Assembly (NCBI GenBank): GCA_026712715.1
Contig: JAPOPW010000033.1
Location: forward strand, 1 to 64,000
Reading direction: 5' to 3'
Origin: Immundisolibacterales bacterium
GTDB taxonomy: Bacteria; Pseudomonadota; Gammaproteobacteria; HK1
DNA: 64,000 nucleotides
Every line of letters starts with the position of its first letter. Positions within the stretch are counted from its first letter, which is position 1. Shown one piece after another: positions 1-7,951 of this stretch. The translations under genes and the position numbers were made by a program. A model generated the notes under the pieces. That model saw nothing but the letters and a program-made list of their open reading frames with translations. It did not search any database and was not told where the DNA came from.

Positions 1-213
1 TCGATCGATTCGACCGGGGTCACGATCGAGCGCGAGGCCGTGCCCACCCTCGTCACCTCGATCAATTCGACCGGAGACCGGGTCCGGGAGCTGGCCGCGC
101 TCGGCTGGAACGACAGCGAGATCGCGCGCGAGCTGGGAATTTCGTACCAGCGCGCCTACGACGAGTCGCGCCGGCCGGCACGAAACTACGAACCGAGCGA
201 CTACGGCCGGTAG
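1..213 (+). CDS. C-terminal end of a hypothetical protein with a helix-turn-helix-like segment (partial)
   Basis: The reading frame is open from the first base and ends at TAG 211-213, so only the last 70 residues are present and the start lies outside the window. The visible part contains a stretch like a DNA-binding helix-turn-helix (LAALGWNDSEIARELGIS, about residues 36-53 of the fragment) followed by a polar tail. The stop lies 24 bases before the flotillin-like gene, so the two may share a transcript. I do not recognise the family. The HTH resemblance suggests a regulator but rests on one short motif. Confidence 0.6.
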   Translation, partial: SIDSTGVTIEREAVPTLVTSINSTGDRVRELAALGWNDSEIARELGISYQRAYDESRRPARNYEPSDYGR

Positions 214-237
214 TCGTTCGCGGGAAGGAGAGAAACC

Positions 238-2574
238 ATGGCAACCGGACTGATTGGCTCGATCATCCTCTGGCTCATCGTCGCGATCATCGTCATCGTG
301 GTGGTGGCCTATCTCCTCCACTGGCTCTACCACCGCTCGACCAAGGAGACGGCATTCGTGCGCACCGGGTTCGGCGGCGAGACGGTGGTCATCGACGGCG
401 GGGCGCTGGTCCTGCCCATCGTCCACCAGGTCACCTCCGTCAACCTCAACGTCCTGCGAATCGCGGTCGCGCGCACCCGCGAGGAGGCGGTCATCACCCG
501 AGACCGGATGCGGGTCGACATCGAGGCGGAGTTCTTCGTCCGGGTCGTGCAGAAGCCCGAGGCGGTCGCCGCCGCGGCCTCCACCCTCGGGCGTCGCACC
601 CTGGACCCGGAGCGCCTTGCGGACCTCCTGTCGGGCAAGTTCGTGAGCGCGCTGCGCTCCGTCGCCACCCAGATGAGCCTCGACGAGATCCACGAGAAGC
701 GCGGCGACTTCATCTCCGCGGTCGGGGTGCGGGCGGCCGAGGTGCTGATCCCGAACGGCCTCGAGCTCGAGTCGGTCGCGATCACCGGCCTCGACCAGAC
801 CATGCTCGAGTTCTTCAACCCGGCGAACCGCTTCGACGCGGAGGGCCTCACCCGGCTCATCGAGGAGATCGAGACCCGGCGCAAGGCCCGCAACGACATC
901 GAGCAGAGCGCGATGGTGGCGATCCGGTCGCGCAACCTCGAGGCGGAGCGCGAGACCCTGAAGCTCGACCAGGAGAGCGAGAGCTCGCGTCTCGACCAGC
1001 AGCGCGAGATCGAGGCGATGCGGGCCGGACAGCGCACCGCGATCGTGCGCGAGCAGGTCGCGCGGGAGGCGGAGGCGCAGCAGTCGCGCATCACCACCGA
1101 GCGCGAGACGGCGGAGCGCGAGATCGAGCGCCGGGAGGCCCTGGAGAAGGCGGAGATCCGGACCCAGGAGGAGCTCCAGCGGGCCCGCATCGCGCAGGAG
1201 CAGGCCATCGAGCACGCCCGCATCGAGCGCGAGAAGCTCATCCGCGCCGAGCAGATTCGCCAGCGCCACGAGACCGAGGTCGCGGAGATCGGCGCGAACG
1301 AGGACATCGAGCGCGCCCGGGTCGTCTCCGAGCGGCAGGTGCGCGAGGCGCAGATCGTCGCCGAGGAGGAGACCGAAGCCCGCGAGATCGCCCGCGGCGA
1401 GCAGCTCGAGACGGCCCGCATCGCCGCGGACGAGGCCGTGGAGCGCGCCCGCATCGTGCAGGGGCAGACCGTCGAGCACGCCCGCATCGAGCGCGAGAAG
1501 CTCATCCGCGCCGAGCAGATTCGCCAGCGCCACGAGACCGAGGTCGCGGAGATCGGCGCGAACGAGGACGTCGAGCGCGCCCGGGTCGTCTCCGAGCGGC
1601 AACTCCGCGAGACCCGCATCGCCGCCGAGGTGGAGACCGAGACGCAGGAGATCGCCCGTGGCGAGCGCCTCGAGACGGCCCGGGTCGCGGCCGACCAGGC
1701 CATCGAGGCGGCGCGCATAGCGCGCGAGCAGACCCTCGACACGGCCCGGATCGAACGCGACCGGCGCCTTCGCTCGCAGCAGGTCGCGCAGCGCCAGTCC
1801 AACGAGGAGGCGGAGATCGCGGCCCAGGAGGAGATCGAGCGGGCCCGGATCGCGTCCGAGCGCGGCCTCGACGAGGCGCGGGTCCTTCGCGAGCGCGACC
1901 TGCGGCGGCTCGAGATCGACCGCCAGCAGGCGGTCGAGACAGCGGAGCTCGACCGGCAGATCGCGCTGCGGCACAAGGAGGCCGAGGAAGCCGATGCGCG
2001 GGTCGCCACCGAGACGGCCCGGGCGCGCGCGACGGCCGCGGAAGAGGAGGTCGCGACCACGCGGGAGACCGGCGTCGCCGAGCGCATCGCGGCCGTGGAT
2101 CGCCTCATTGCGGCCAAGGACGCGGACATCGCCCGCATCGCGGCGGAGGCGGAGAAGGTGACCGCCGCGGTGGCCGCGGAGGGGCAGCGCCTGCGCAACG
2201 AGGCGGAGAACGTCCTCGGCGACGACGCGCGGGCGGCGATGCTGCGGGGCCGGCTAATCGATCGCCTCGAGAGCATCGTCCGCGAGAGCGTCCGGCCGAT
2301 GGAGAAGATCGAGGGCATCCGGATCCTGCACGTGGACGGCCTCGGGGGCGCCGGCGGCGGCGGGGACGGCCACCGGTCCCCGACCGACGAGGTCATCCAG
2401 AGCGCCCTTCGCTATCGCGCCCAGGCGCCGCTCATCGACGAGGTCATGAAGGAGATCGGGGTCGAGAACCCGAACGTCGCGGGGATGGGCGACATCTTCC
2501 GCTCCGCCCGCGACGCGCAGAGCCTCGTCCGCGAGTCGGAATCGGAGAAGGAGAAGGAGAAGGACGGCGAGTGA
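238..2574 (+). CDS. Flotillin-like SPFH/band 7 protein with a very long repetitive coiled coil
   Basis: A 778-residue membrane scaffold protein. Residues about 5-28 form one hydrophobic N-terminal membrane segment. Residues about 35-200 form the SPFH/band 7 domain (TGFGGETVVIDGGALVLP is typical of the YqiK/flotillin group). Residues about 205-640 are almost entirely charged coiled coil rich in Glu, Arg and Ala. Family members sit in the inner membrane and organise detergent-resistant domains. The coil is longer than in usual flotillins and holds an 88-residue unit repeated two to three times, visible in the DNA as near-identical direct repeats. The C-terminus is a charged ESEKEKEKDGE-type tail. 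ATG at 238 follows a good ribosome-binding site (gggaaggagag). The gene usually paired with yqiK (yqiJ/NfeD-like) is not evident upstream. Confidence 0.88.
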   Translation: MATGLIGSIILWLIVAIIVIVVVAYLLHWLYHRSTKETAFVRTGFGGETVVIDGGALVLPIVHQVTSVNLNVLRIAVARTREEAVITRDRMRVDIEAEFFVRVVQKPEAVAAAASTLGRRTLDPERLADLLSGKFVSALRSVATQMSLDEIHEKRGDFISAVGVRAAEVLIPNGLELESVAITGLDQTMLEFFNPANRFDAEGLTRLIEEIETRRKARNDIEQSAMVAIRSRNLEAERETLKLDQESESSRLDQQREIEAMRAGQRTAIVREQVAREAEAQQSRITTERETAEREIERREALEKAEIRTQEELQRARIAQEQAIEHARIEREKLIRAEQIRQRHETEVAEIGANEDIERARVVSERQVREAQIVAEEETEAREIARGEQLETARIAADEAVERARIVQGQTVEHARIEREKLIRAEQIRQRHETEVAEIGANEDVERARVVSERQLRETRIAAEVETETQEIARGERLETARVAADQAIEAARIAREQTLDTARIERDRRLRSQQVAQRQSNEEAEIAAQEEIERARIASERGLDEARVLRERDLRRLEIDRQQAVETAELDRQIALRHKEAEEADARVATETARARATAAEEEVATTRETGVAERIAAVDRLIAAKDADIARIAAEAEKVTAAVAAEGQRLRNEAENVLGDDARAAMLRGRLIDRLESIVRESVRPMEKIEGIRILHVDGLGGAGGGGDGHRSPTDEVIQSALRYRAQAPLIDEVMKEIGVENPNVAGMGDIFRSARDAQSLVRESESEKEKEKDGE
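1208..1337 (+). repeat. 130-bp direct repeat, copy 1, inside the flotillin-like coiled coil
   Basis: This segment recurs at 1472-1601 with one visible mismatch (gacatc versus gacgtc). The offset is 264 bases, which equals 88 codons, so the repeat keeps the reading frame. It encodes EHARIEREKLIRAEQIRQ and the following residues. Such near-identity at the DNA level points to a recent internal duplication or ongoing gene conversion. Confidence 0.9.
1472..1601 (+). repeat. 130-bp direct repeat, copy 2, inside the flotillin-like coiled coil
   Basis: Second copy of the repeat at 1208-1337, 264 bases downstream and in frame. A third, diverged unit follows in the protein (TARIERDRRLRSQQVAQRQ, then EERIERARIASER-like sequence), recognisable only at the amino-acid level. 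The spacing suggests the coiled coil grew by unequal duplication of an 88-residue unit. Confidence 0.9.
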
Positions 2575-2712
2575 ACGGCGAAGTTCGCGCCGGAGCGCCC
2601 CGCGCCGGGCTCGCGCAGGGTCTGCCAAGTCATCGACAATTCCCTGATCAAGCTTTCGAAATCAATCGGGAAACGCCCACGGACTTCGCGTGAGAAAAGT
2701 GAGGTAAGAGAC

Positions 2713-3147
2713 ATGGCCGAAGCCTATGCATCCTCTGTCATCGGAGCCCCGGCGGCGCGCGTATGGGAGCGTGTCCGCGACTTCAACGGACTTCCCGACT
2801 GGCACCCCGCGATCGCGGAGAGCCGGATCGAAGGCGGCGGACCGTCCGACCAGGTGGGCTGCGTGCGGGCATTCCGGCTGAAGGACGGTTCGTTTCTGCG
2901 CGAGCAGCTCCTCGCCTTGTCGGACTTCGACTTCTCCGTCACCTACTCGATCCTCGAGAGCCCCATGGGGGTCGAGAACTACGTCGCGACCCTGAAGCTG
3001 ACCCCGGTGACGGACGGCGACCGGACCTTCGCGGAGTGGTCCGCGGAGTTCGACTGCCCGCCGGAGCGCGAGGACGAGCTGGTCGCGCTCATCGCGGGAG
3101 ACGTATTCCAGGGCGGCTTCGACGCGCTCGAGCGCACGCTCGGTTAG
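2713..3147 (+). CDS. SRPBCC-family protein (START-like, polyketide cyclase/lipid-binding fold)
   Basis: A 144-residue single-domain protein of the SRPBCC superfamily (MxaD/BFIT type). It starts with a short strand, then the helix AARVWERVRDFNGLPDWHP, a signature of small bacterial SRPBCC proteins that bind hydrophobic ligands in a central cavity. No catalytic residues can be assigned. The ATG follows a purine-rich stretch (gtgaggtaagag). The next gene begins 29 bases downstream with a clearly homologous domain (same VRDFNG, DQIG and PVTDGDRTF landmarks), so the two are tandem duplicates. Ligand unknown. Confidence 0.85.
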   Translation: MAEAYASSVIGAPAARVWERVRDFNGLPDWHPAIAESRIEGGGPSDQVGCVRAFRLKDGSFLREQLLALSDFDFSVTYSILESPMGVENYVATLKLTPVTDGDRTFAEWSAEFDCPPEREDELVALIAGDVFQGGFDALERTLG

Positions 3148-3176
3148 CGGCCCGGCAGCGCCGGGAGATCGGTCGG

Positions 3177-4769
3177 ATGGTCCGGGTCGTGCGCAGCACC
3201 GTTCTCGACGCCCCGGTCGACGCGGTGTGGCGAATCGTGCGGGACTTCAACGGCCACGACCGCTGGCACCCGATCGTCGAGCGGAGCGTCCTCGAGGAGG
3301 GCCGGCGGACCGACCAGATCGGCGCGGTGCGCAACTTCACCATCCGAAGCGGCGAGAGGGTGCGGGAGGTCCTCCTCTCACTCTCGGACCGCGAGCGGCA
3401 CCTTCGCTACGCCATCGTGGAGAGCGAGCTCCCGCTTCGCGACTACGTCGCCGAATTCCGGCTCCGGCCCGTGACGGACGGGGACCGGACCTTCTGGACG
3501 TGGAGCTCGCGCTTCCGGACGCCGCCGGGCGAGGAGGAGGCCCTCGCGCGTCTCGTCGGCGAGGCGGTCTACGAAGCGGGCTTCGACGGCGTGCGCGGCG
3601 CGCTCGGTCTGCGAACCGCCGCCGGAAGCGGGCCGTCGCGGGCCCCGCCCCCTTCGACGGGGGTGCCCGCGTCGCGCGCCGGGGACGACCCGGCGCCGGA
3701 TTCGGCCCCTCCTCCGTCCGGCACTCGGACGACGGCCGCGGCCTCCCGGCCCGGAAGCCGGAGCGCGGCGGGGGCCATCGAGGGCGAGGCGATGGCGATC
3801 GCGCGCCACGGCGGTCCGGAGGTGCTCCGCCCCGCCGCGACCGCGGCGCCGCGGCCGGGACCGGGAGAGGTCCGGATCCGGCAGACCGCGATCGGGGTCA
3901 ACTACATCGACGTCTACTGCCGCACCGGGTACTTCGACCTCGTGCAGCCGCCCGGAACCCTCGGCATGGAGGCGGCGGGAACGGTGGTCGACGTCGGGTC
4001 GGGGGTCCGGCATCTCGCGCCCGGCCGGCGGGTCGCCTACGCCTGCCCGCCCCCCGGCGCATACGCGACGGTGCGGACGATGGACGCGGCCCTCGTGGTC
4101 CCCCTCCCCGACGGGCTCGACGACGAGACGGCCGCGGCGGTGCTCCTCAAGGGGATGTCGGCGGAGTTCCTGCTGCATCGGGTGCACCGGCTCGAAGCGG
4201 GCCAGACCGCGCTCGTCTTCGCCCCGGCGGGCGGGGTCGGCCGCCTGCTTTGCCAGTGGGCGGCGCATCTCGGCGCCCGGGTGATCGGGGCCACGAGCAG
4301 CGACGAGAAGGCGCGCACGGCCCGCGCGGCCGGCGCGCACGACGTGGTGCTGCCGGGCGAGGCGAGCCTCGAGGACCGAATCATGGAGCTCACCCGCGGC
4401 CACGGCGCGGACGTCATCTACGACGGAGTGGGCCGCGACAGCTTCGCCCACTCCGTCGCCGCCCTCGCGGTGCGCGGGCACCTGGTGAGCTACGGCCAGG
4501 CTTCGGGAGACATCGGACCCTTCGACATCGGCTCGCTCGCCGCGAAATCGGCGACCGTCTCGCGTCCCAATTTCGCGCACTTCACGGACACCCCGGAGAA
4601 GGTCGGCGCCATCACCCGCCGGATGTTCGATGCCCTGGAGCAGCGCATCCTCGGGGTCGAGATCGGCGCCCGCTACCCGCTCCACGAAGCGGCCTCGGCA
4701 CACCGCGCCCTCGAAGCGGGCGAGACGACCGGCTCGACCATCCTCCTGCCGGAAGGGTCTGCCCGGTGA
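3177..4769 (+). CDS. Fusion: SRPBCC domain + zinc-independent quinone oxidoreductase (MDR superfamily)
   Basis: A 530-residue two-domain protein. Residues 1-143 are an SRPBCC domain paralogous to the preceding gene. Residues about 145-205 are a Pro/Ala/Ser-rich linker. Residues about 206-530 are a medium-chain NADPH:quinone oxidoreductase: GVNYIDVYCRTGYF near the start, the nucleotide-binding AGGVGRLLCQWA, then GADVIYDGVG and the C-terminal HRALEAGETTGSTIL. No structural-zinc cysteine cluster is visible, as expected for QOR. ATG 3177 follows ccgggagatc. An in-frame ATG at 3792 begins MAIARHGGPEVLRP, exactly where free-standing QOR proteins start, so internal initiation could also make the reductase alone. 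I know of no standard family with this architecture. Confidence 0.82.
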   Translation: MVRVVRSTVLDAPVDAVWRIVRDFNGHDRWHPIVERSVLEEGRRTDQIGAVRNFTIRSGERVREVLLSLSDRERHLRYAIVESELPLRDYVAEFRLRPVTDGDRTFWTWSSRFRTPPGEEEALARLVGEAVYEAGFDGVRGALGLRTAAGSGPSRAPPPSTGVPASRAGDDPAPDSAPPPSGTRTTAAASRPGSRSAAGAIEGEAMAIARHGGPEVLRPAATAAPRPGPGEVRIRQTAIGVNYIDVYCRTGYFDLVQPPGTLGMEAAGTVVDVGSGVRHLAPGRRVAYACPPPGAYATVRTMDAALVVPLPDGLDDETAAAVLLKGMSAEFLLHRVHRLEAGQTALVFAPAGGVGRLLCQWAAHLGARVIGATSSDEKARTARAAGAHDVVLPGEASLEDRIMELTRGHGADVIYDGVGRDSFAHSVAALAVRGHLVSYGQASGDIGPFDIGSLAAKSATVSRPNFAHFTDTPEKVGAITRRMFDALEQRILGVEIGARYPLHEAASAHRALEAGETTGSTILLPEGSAR

Positions 4770-4919
4770 CGATCGACGACGCCCGCGGACGCCCGGGGCT
4801 TCCTTCCGCGTTCACGCCACGCGCGCTGCGCGACCTCCTGCCTTGCGCCCATGGATGCCACAAGGGTCCGACCGTCCGGTGGACCGCGGCGCATTCCGAG
4901 CAAAGCGGGTGAACGGCTG

Positions 4920-5702
4920 ATGGACGTGCGGCTCGGCAGCTTCGTTGCGGAATCCCACGGCTCGGGGCCGGCCGTGGTCATGGTGCACGGCCTCGGCGGC
5001 AGCTCGGGGAGCTTCGAGACCCTGATGCCGGCCCTCGGGCGCTTCCGCGTGCTCCGCCCGGACCTCCCCGGCGCGGGGCGCTCCGCCCTTCGGCCCGGGC
5101 GCCCCGGCCTCGCGGGACTGGTGGCGGCGGTGCGCGAGTGCATGCGCGCGCTCGGCATCCCGCGCGCCCACCTGGTGGGCCATTCGATGGGCGCGCTCGT
5201 GTGCCAGCACGTCGCCGCCGCGGCGCCGGAGCTGATCGCGAGCCTCACCCTCTACGGCGCCCTCCTCGAGCCGTCGCCGGCCGCGCGCGCCGCCCTCGTG
5301 GAACGCGCACGGGAGGCGACGGCCGCCGGCATGTCGGGGATCGCGGACGCGGTAGCGGCGGGAAGCCTCGGACCGGGCACGGCCGGCGGCGCGGCGGCCG
5401 CCTTCGTGCGCGAGAGCGTGCTCCGCCAGGTCCCGGCCGGGTACGCGGCGCACTGCAAGGCGCTCGCCGCCGCGCGCGCCCCCGACCACGGCGCCATTCG
5501 CTGCCCCTGCCTGCTGGTTCACGGAGAAGGGGACCCGGTGGCGCCGCTCGCGCAGGCGAGGCGTCTTCGCGACGCGATTTCCGGGGCACGCCTGGAGATC
5601 CTTCCCGGTCTCGGACACTGGCCCATGGTGGAAGACCCGCAGCGGGCCGCGGAGCTGCTCCGCGACCACCTTGCAGCCGCCTCCGACCCCGCGCCGCACT
5701 GA
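4920..5702 (+). CDS. Alpha/beta-fold hydrolase
   Basis: A 260-residue hydrolase or esterase. The oxyanion-hole region is VMVHGLGG (residues 21-28). The nucleophile elbow is GHSMG with Ser89. The acid is Asp205 in HGEGDPV and the catalytic His is His233 in GLGHWPM. All members of the triad are present at the usual spacing. The protein resembles 3-oxoadipate enol-lactonase-type hydrolases, but the substrate cannot be fixed. I chose ATG 4920 because homology starts there; the frame is open upstream to 4851. It lies 150 bases after the SRPBCC-QOR gene in the same direction, so co-transcription is possible. Confidence 0.8.
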   Translation: MDVRLGSFVAESHGSGPAVVMVHGLGGSSGSFETLMPALGRFRVLRPDLPGAGRSALRPGRPGLAGLVAAVRECMRALGIPRAHLVGHSMGALVCQHVAAAAPELIASLTLYGALLEPSPAARAALVERAREATAAGMSGIADAVAAGSLGPGTAGGAAAAFVRESVLRQVPAGYAAHCKALAAARAPDHGAIRCPCLLVHGEGDPVAPLAQARRLRDAISGARLEILPGLGHWPMVEDPQRAAELLRDHLAAASDPAPH

Positions 5703-5841
5703 GCCCGCCGGCACCGCCGACCGGAGTCGTCCCGAACCGGTTCCGGACGCGGGGCGCTCCTTGCATCGGCGCGCCGGCGCCGCGACCATAGGACCCACCT
5801 TGCCGAGCTGACCCATCGGCAACCGACCGGGAGGACGAGCC

Positions 5842-7176
5842 ATGGCGGAACGACTGGATCCCTGGAGCGGCCGGCGCGCGAGCGGCACCGGCGAGAACGA
5901 GATCACCTTCACCAACGTCCGTGTGCTCGACGGCACCGGCGAACGCCCCTACGCCGGCGAAGTCACGGTGCACGGGAACCGGATCCGGCAAGTCACCCGC
6001 GCAGGCGGCGGCTATCAGTGGAACACCAACGGAGGCCAGCGGGTCGACGGTCGCGGCGCGACTCTCATGCCGGGCCTCGTCGACGCGCACCTGCACCTGA
6101 GCTGGAACAACGCCCCGGGCATCGATCCCATCCAGATGATGCCCATCGAGGAGCACATGCTGTGCACCATCGAGATGGCCAAGGTCATGATCGACGCGGG
6201 GTTCACGGCCGGGCGGGGAGCGGCGGCGGCGAAGCCCCGACTCGACGTCGTGGCCCGGGACGCGATCAACGCCGGCCGCTTCCCCGGTCCGCGCTACACC
6301 GCGGCCGGCCCCGAGATCACGACGACCGGCGGGCTCGGCGACGCGGCCCCGCCGCACATTCCCCACGAGGGGCTCAACCTCGGCCTCGTCGTGTCCGGCC
6401 CCGAGCAGGTGCGGCACACGGTGCGGACCCTCATCAAGTACGGGGTGGACACCATCAAGCTCAACCTCTCCGGGGAGGAGATCACCGGGACCAAGGCGGA
6501 AGAGACGCCGATGGCGGACGAGGAGATCGCGATGGCGGTGAGCGAGGCGCGCCGCCGCAACAAGGGGCTCGCCGCGCATGCCCGCTCGTCGGAGTCGATC
6601 AAGCAGTGCGTGCGCTACGGCATCGAGTACATCTACCACGCCTCGTTCGCCGACGGCGAAGCCCTGGACCTGCTCGAGGCCAACAAGGACAAGCACTTCG
6701 TCGCGCCGGGGCTCGCCTGGCTCATCGGAGTGGCGCGCAATGCCGCGGAATGGGGGATCAAGCCGGGCACCCCGCTCACCATCGCGTACGAGCGCGAGCT
6801 CGAGAGCGCGGTCGAGACCATGAAGGAGATGCACCGGCGCGGGATCCGGGTGCTCATCGGCGGTGACTACGGCTTCGCGTGGACCCCGATGGGGACGAAC
6901 GCCAAGGACCTCGAGTACTTCGTCGACCTGCTCGGCATGTCGCCGATGGAGGCGATCCAGGCGGGCACCCGCTACGGAGGCGAGATCATGGGGATGGGGA
7001 ACGAGCTCGGGCTCGTCCGCGAGGGCTACCTCGCGGACCTCCTCCTCGTCGACGGCGATCCGAGCACGGACGTGCGCGTCCTTCAGGACCACAGCCGCCT
7101 CCTCGCGATAATGAAGGACGGGAAGTTCCACAAGGCCCCGGAGAACGGCGCGACGTACATGCGCCTGAGCGCGTGA
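5842..7176 (+). CDS. Metal-dependent amidohydrolase (imidazolonepropionase/prolidase-like)
   Basis: A 444-residue cytosolic amidohydrolase of the superfamily that includes imidazolonepropionase and the Sgx9260/prolidase-like enzymes. The metal-binding HxH is in GLVDAHLHLSW (His83, His85). A lysine in TIKLNLSGEE is the likely carboxylated bridging residue. Later ligands are His in AAHARS, His in YIYHASF, and Asp in the GGDYGFAW segment. A C-terminal strand (LADLLLVDGDP) closes the composite beta-sandwich. These enzymes hydrolyse C-N bonds in cyclic amides or N-acyl/aminoacyl substrates. The ATG has a good site (gggaggacgagcc). The metal site looks complete, so the enzyme is probably active; its substrate is unknown. 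Confidence 0.85.
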   Translation: MAERLDPWSGRRASGTGENEITFTNVRVLDGTGERPYAGEVTVHGNRIRQVTRAGGGYQWNTNGGQRVDGRGATLMPGLVDAHLHLSWNNAPGIDPIQMMPIEEHMLCTIEMAKVMIDAGFTAGRGAAAAKPRLDVVARDAINAGRFPGPRYTAAGPEITTTGGLGDAAPPHIPHEGLNLGLVVSGPEQVRHTVRTLIKYGVDTIKLNLSGEEITGTKAEETPMADEEIAMAVSEARRRNKGLAAHARSSESIKQCVRYGIEYIYHASFADGEALDLLEANKDKHFVAPGLAWLIGVARNAAEWGIKPGTPLTIAYERELESAVETMKEMHRRGIRVLIGGDYGFAWTPMGTNAKDLEYFVDLLGMSPMEAIQAGTRYGGEIMGMGNELGLVREGYLADLLLVDGDPSTDVRVLQDHSRLLAIMKDGKFHKAPENGATYMRLSA

Positions 7177-7330
7177 ACACCGGACCGCGAAGTTCGGACG
7201 GAGGTTCCGCGGGTGACGTTCGAGATCGAGCATCACGCTACGGGACTTCCCGCAATCCGGCTCTCCTGCGAGCGTCTCCGCTTCGCCCCGATCGCGAAGC
7301 TGCCGCGGATACCGTCGCCGTCCGGCTGAA

Positions 7331-7360
7331 TTGCAACCGGACGGAAACCGCCCGTACATT
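7331..7360 (+). promoter_or_regulatory. Candidate sigma-70-type promoter upstream of the ABM-domain gene
   Basis: TTGCAA at 7331-7336 and TACATT at 7355-7360, separated by 18 bases, lie 31 bases before the start codon at 7391. The segment is AT-richer than its surroundings. It is a plausible vegetative promoter but has not been tested, and chance matches occur. Confidence 0.35.
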
Positions 7361-7390
7361 CCGTTTTCCTCGAACATGAGACATTGACGC

Positions 7391-7732
7391 ATGCTGGTAC
7401 GACTCGCGCGATGGGAGTGCAAACCCGAAGCTCAGGAAGAAGCGGCGGCTCTCTTCGAGCATGGAGCGCTACCCATCCTCACCCGACAGCCGGGCGCACG
7501 GGGCGCGATGCTCCTCGCCGAACCGGACGGCAACCGGCGCATCGCGTTCACCATGTGGGAGGACGAGGAGAGCTACCGGGCGTTCGTGGAGAGCGATGCG
7601 ATGCGCGAGATCACCGAGATGTTCGCCCCGATGTATGCGCATGATCTCCAGCCGATCGGCACCGACTTCGAGGTCGTGCGGTGGGGGGGCTTCTCCGAGC
7701 CGGACGCCGGCCCGGACAACCGTTCGTGCTGA
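7391..7732 (+). CDS. Small antibiotic-biosynthesis-monooxygenase (ABM) domain protein
   Basis: A 113-residue protein with a dimeric ferredoxin-like alpha/beta barrel fold of the ABM/quinol monooxygenase type. The early strand MLVRLARWECKPE is followed by a helix, and FTMWEDEESYRAFVESD is the usual second half of the domain (an aromatic residue plus W-x-D/E-x-x-x-Y/F). Such proteins oxidise quinols or aromatic intermediates without a cofactor, or degrade haem. No dedicated haem ligand is obvious. It stands alone between an amidohydrolase and a hydantoinase A gene, and the substrate is not predictable. A candidate promoter precedes it. Confidence 0.75.
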   Translation: MLVRLARWECKPEAQEEAAALFEHGALPILTRQPGARGAMLLAEPDGNRRIAFTMWEDEESYRAFVESDAMREITEMFAPMYAHDLQPIGTDFEVVRWGGFSEPDAGPDNRSC

Positions 7733-7927
7733 TCGGCCTGCCGGCCGAGGCCGGCTGCGGTACTCGAGCCGGCCGGAGGCGCGGTTCCGCGTGCCCCGCT
7801 CTCTCCCACGTGACGCCCGACGCACCTCGACCATCGCCAGGGCCCCACCCGGCCCGCGCGCTGGACCAGGGGTGCACGGTTCCGTTTGCACGATCCTCAC
7901 GGTGACCACGCGACGGGAAGAAATCGC

Positions 7928-7951
7928 ATGAATTCGATACGTCATGAATGA
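7928..7951 (+). other. Possible 7-codon upstream ORF overlapping the hyuA start
   Basis: ATG 7928 is preceded by gggaagaaatcgc. It encodes MNSIRHE and ends at TGA 7949-7951, which overlaps the hyuA start codon at 7944 in another frame. The hyuA ATG itself has no close ribosome-binding site, so termination and re-initiation on this short frame could deliver ribosomes. This is speculative. Confidence 0.25.
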
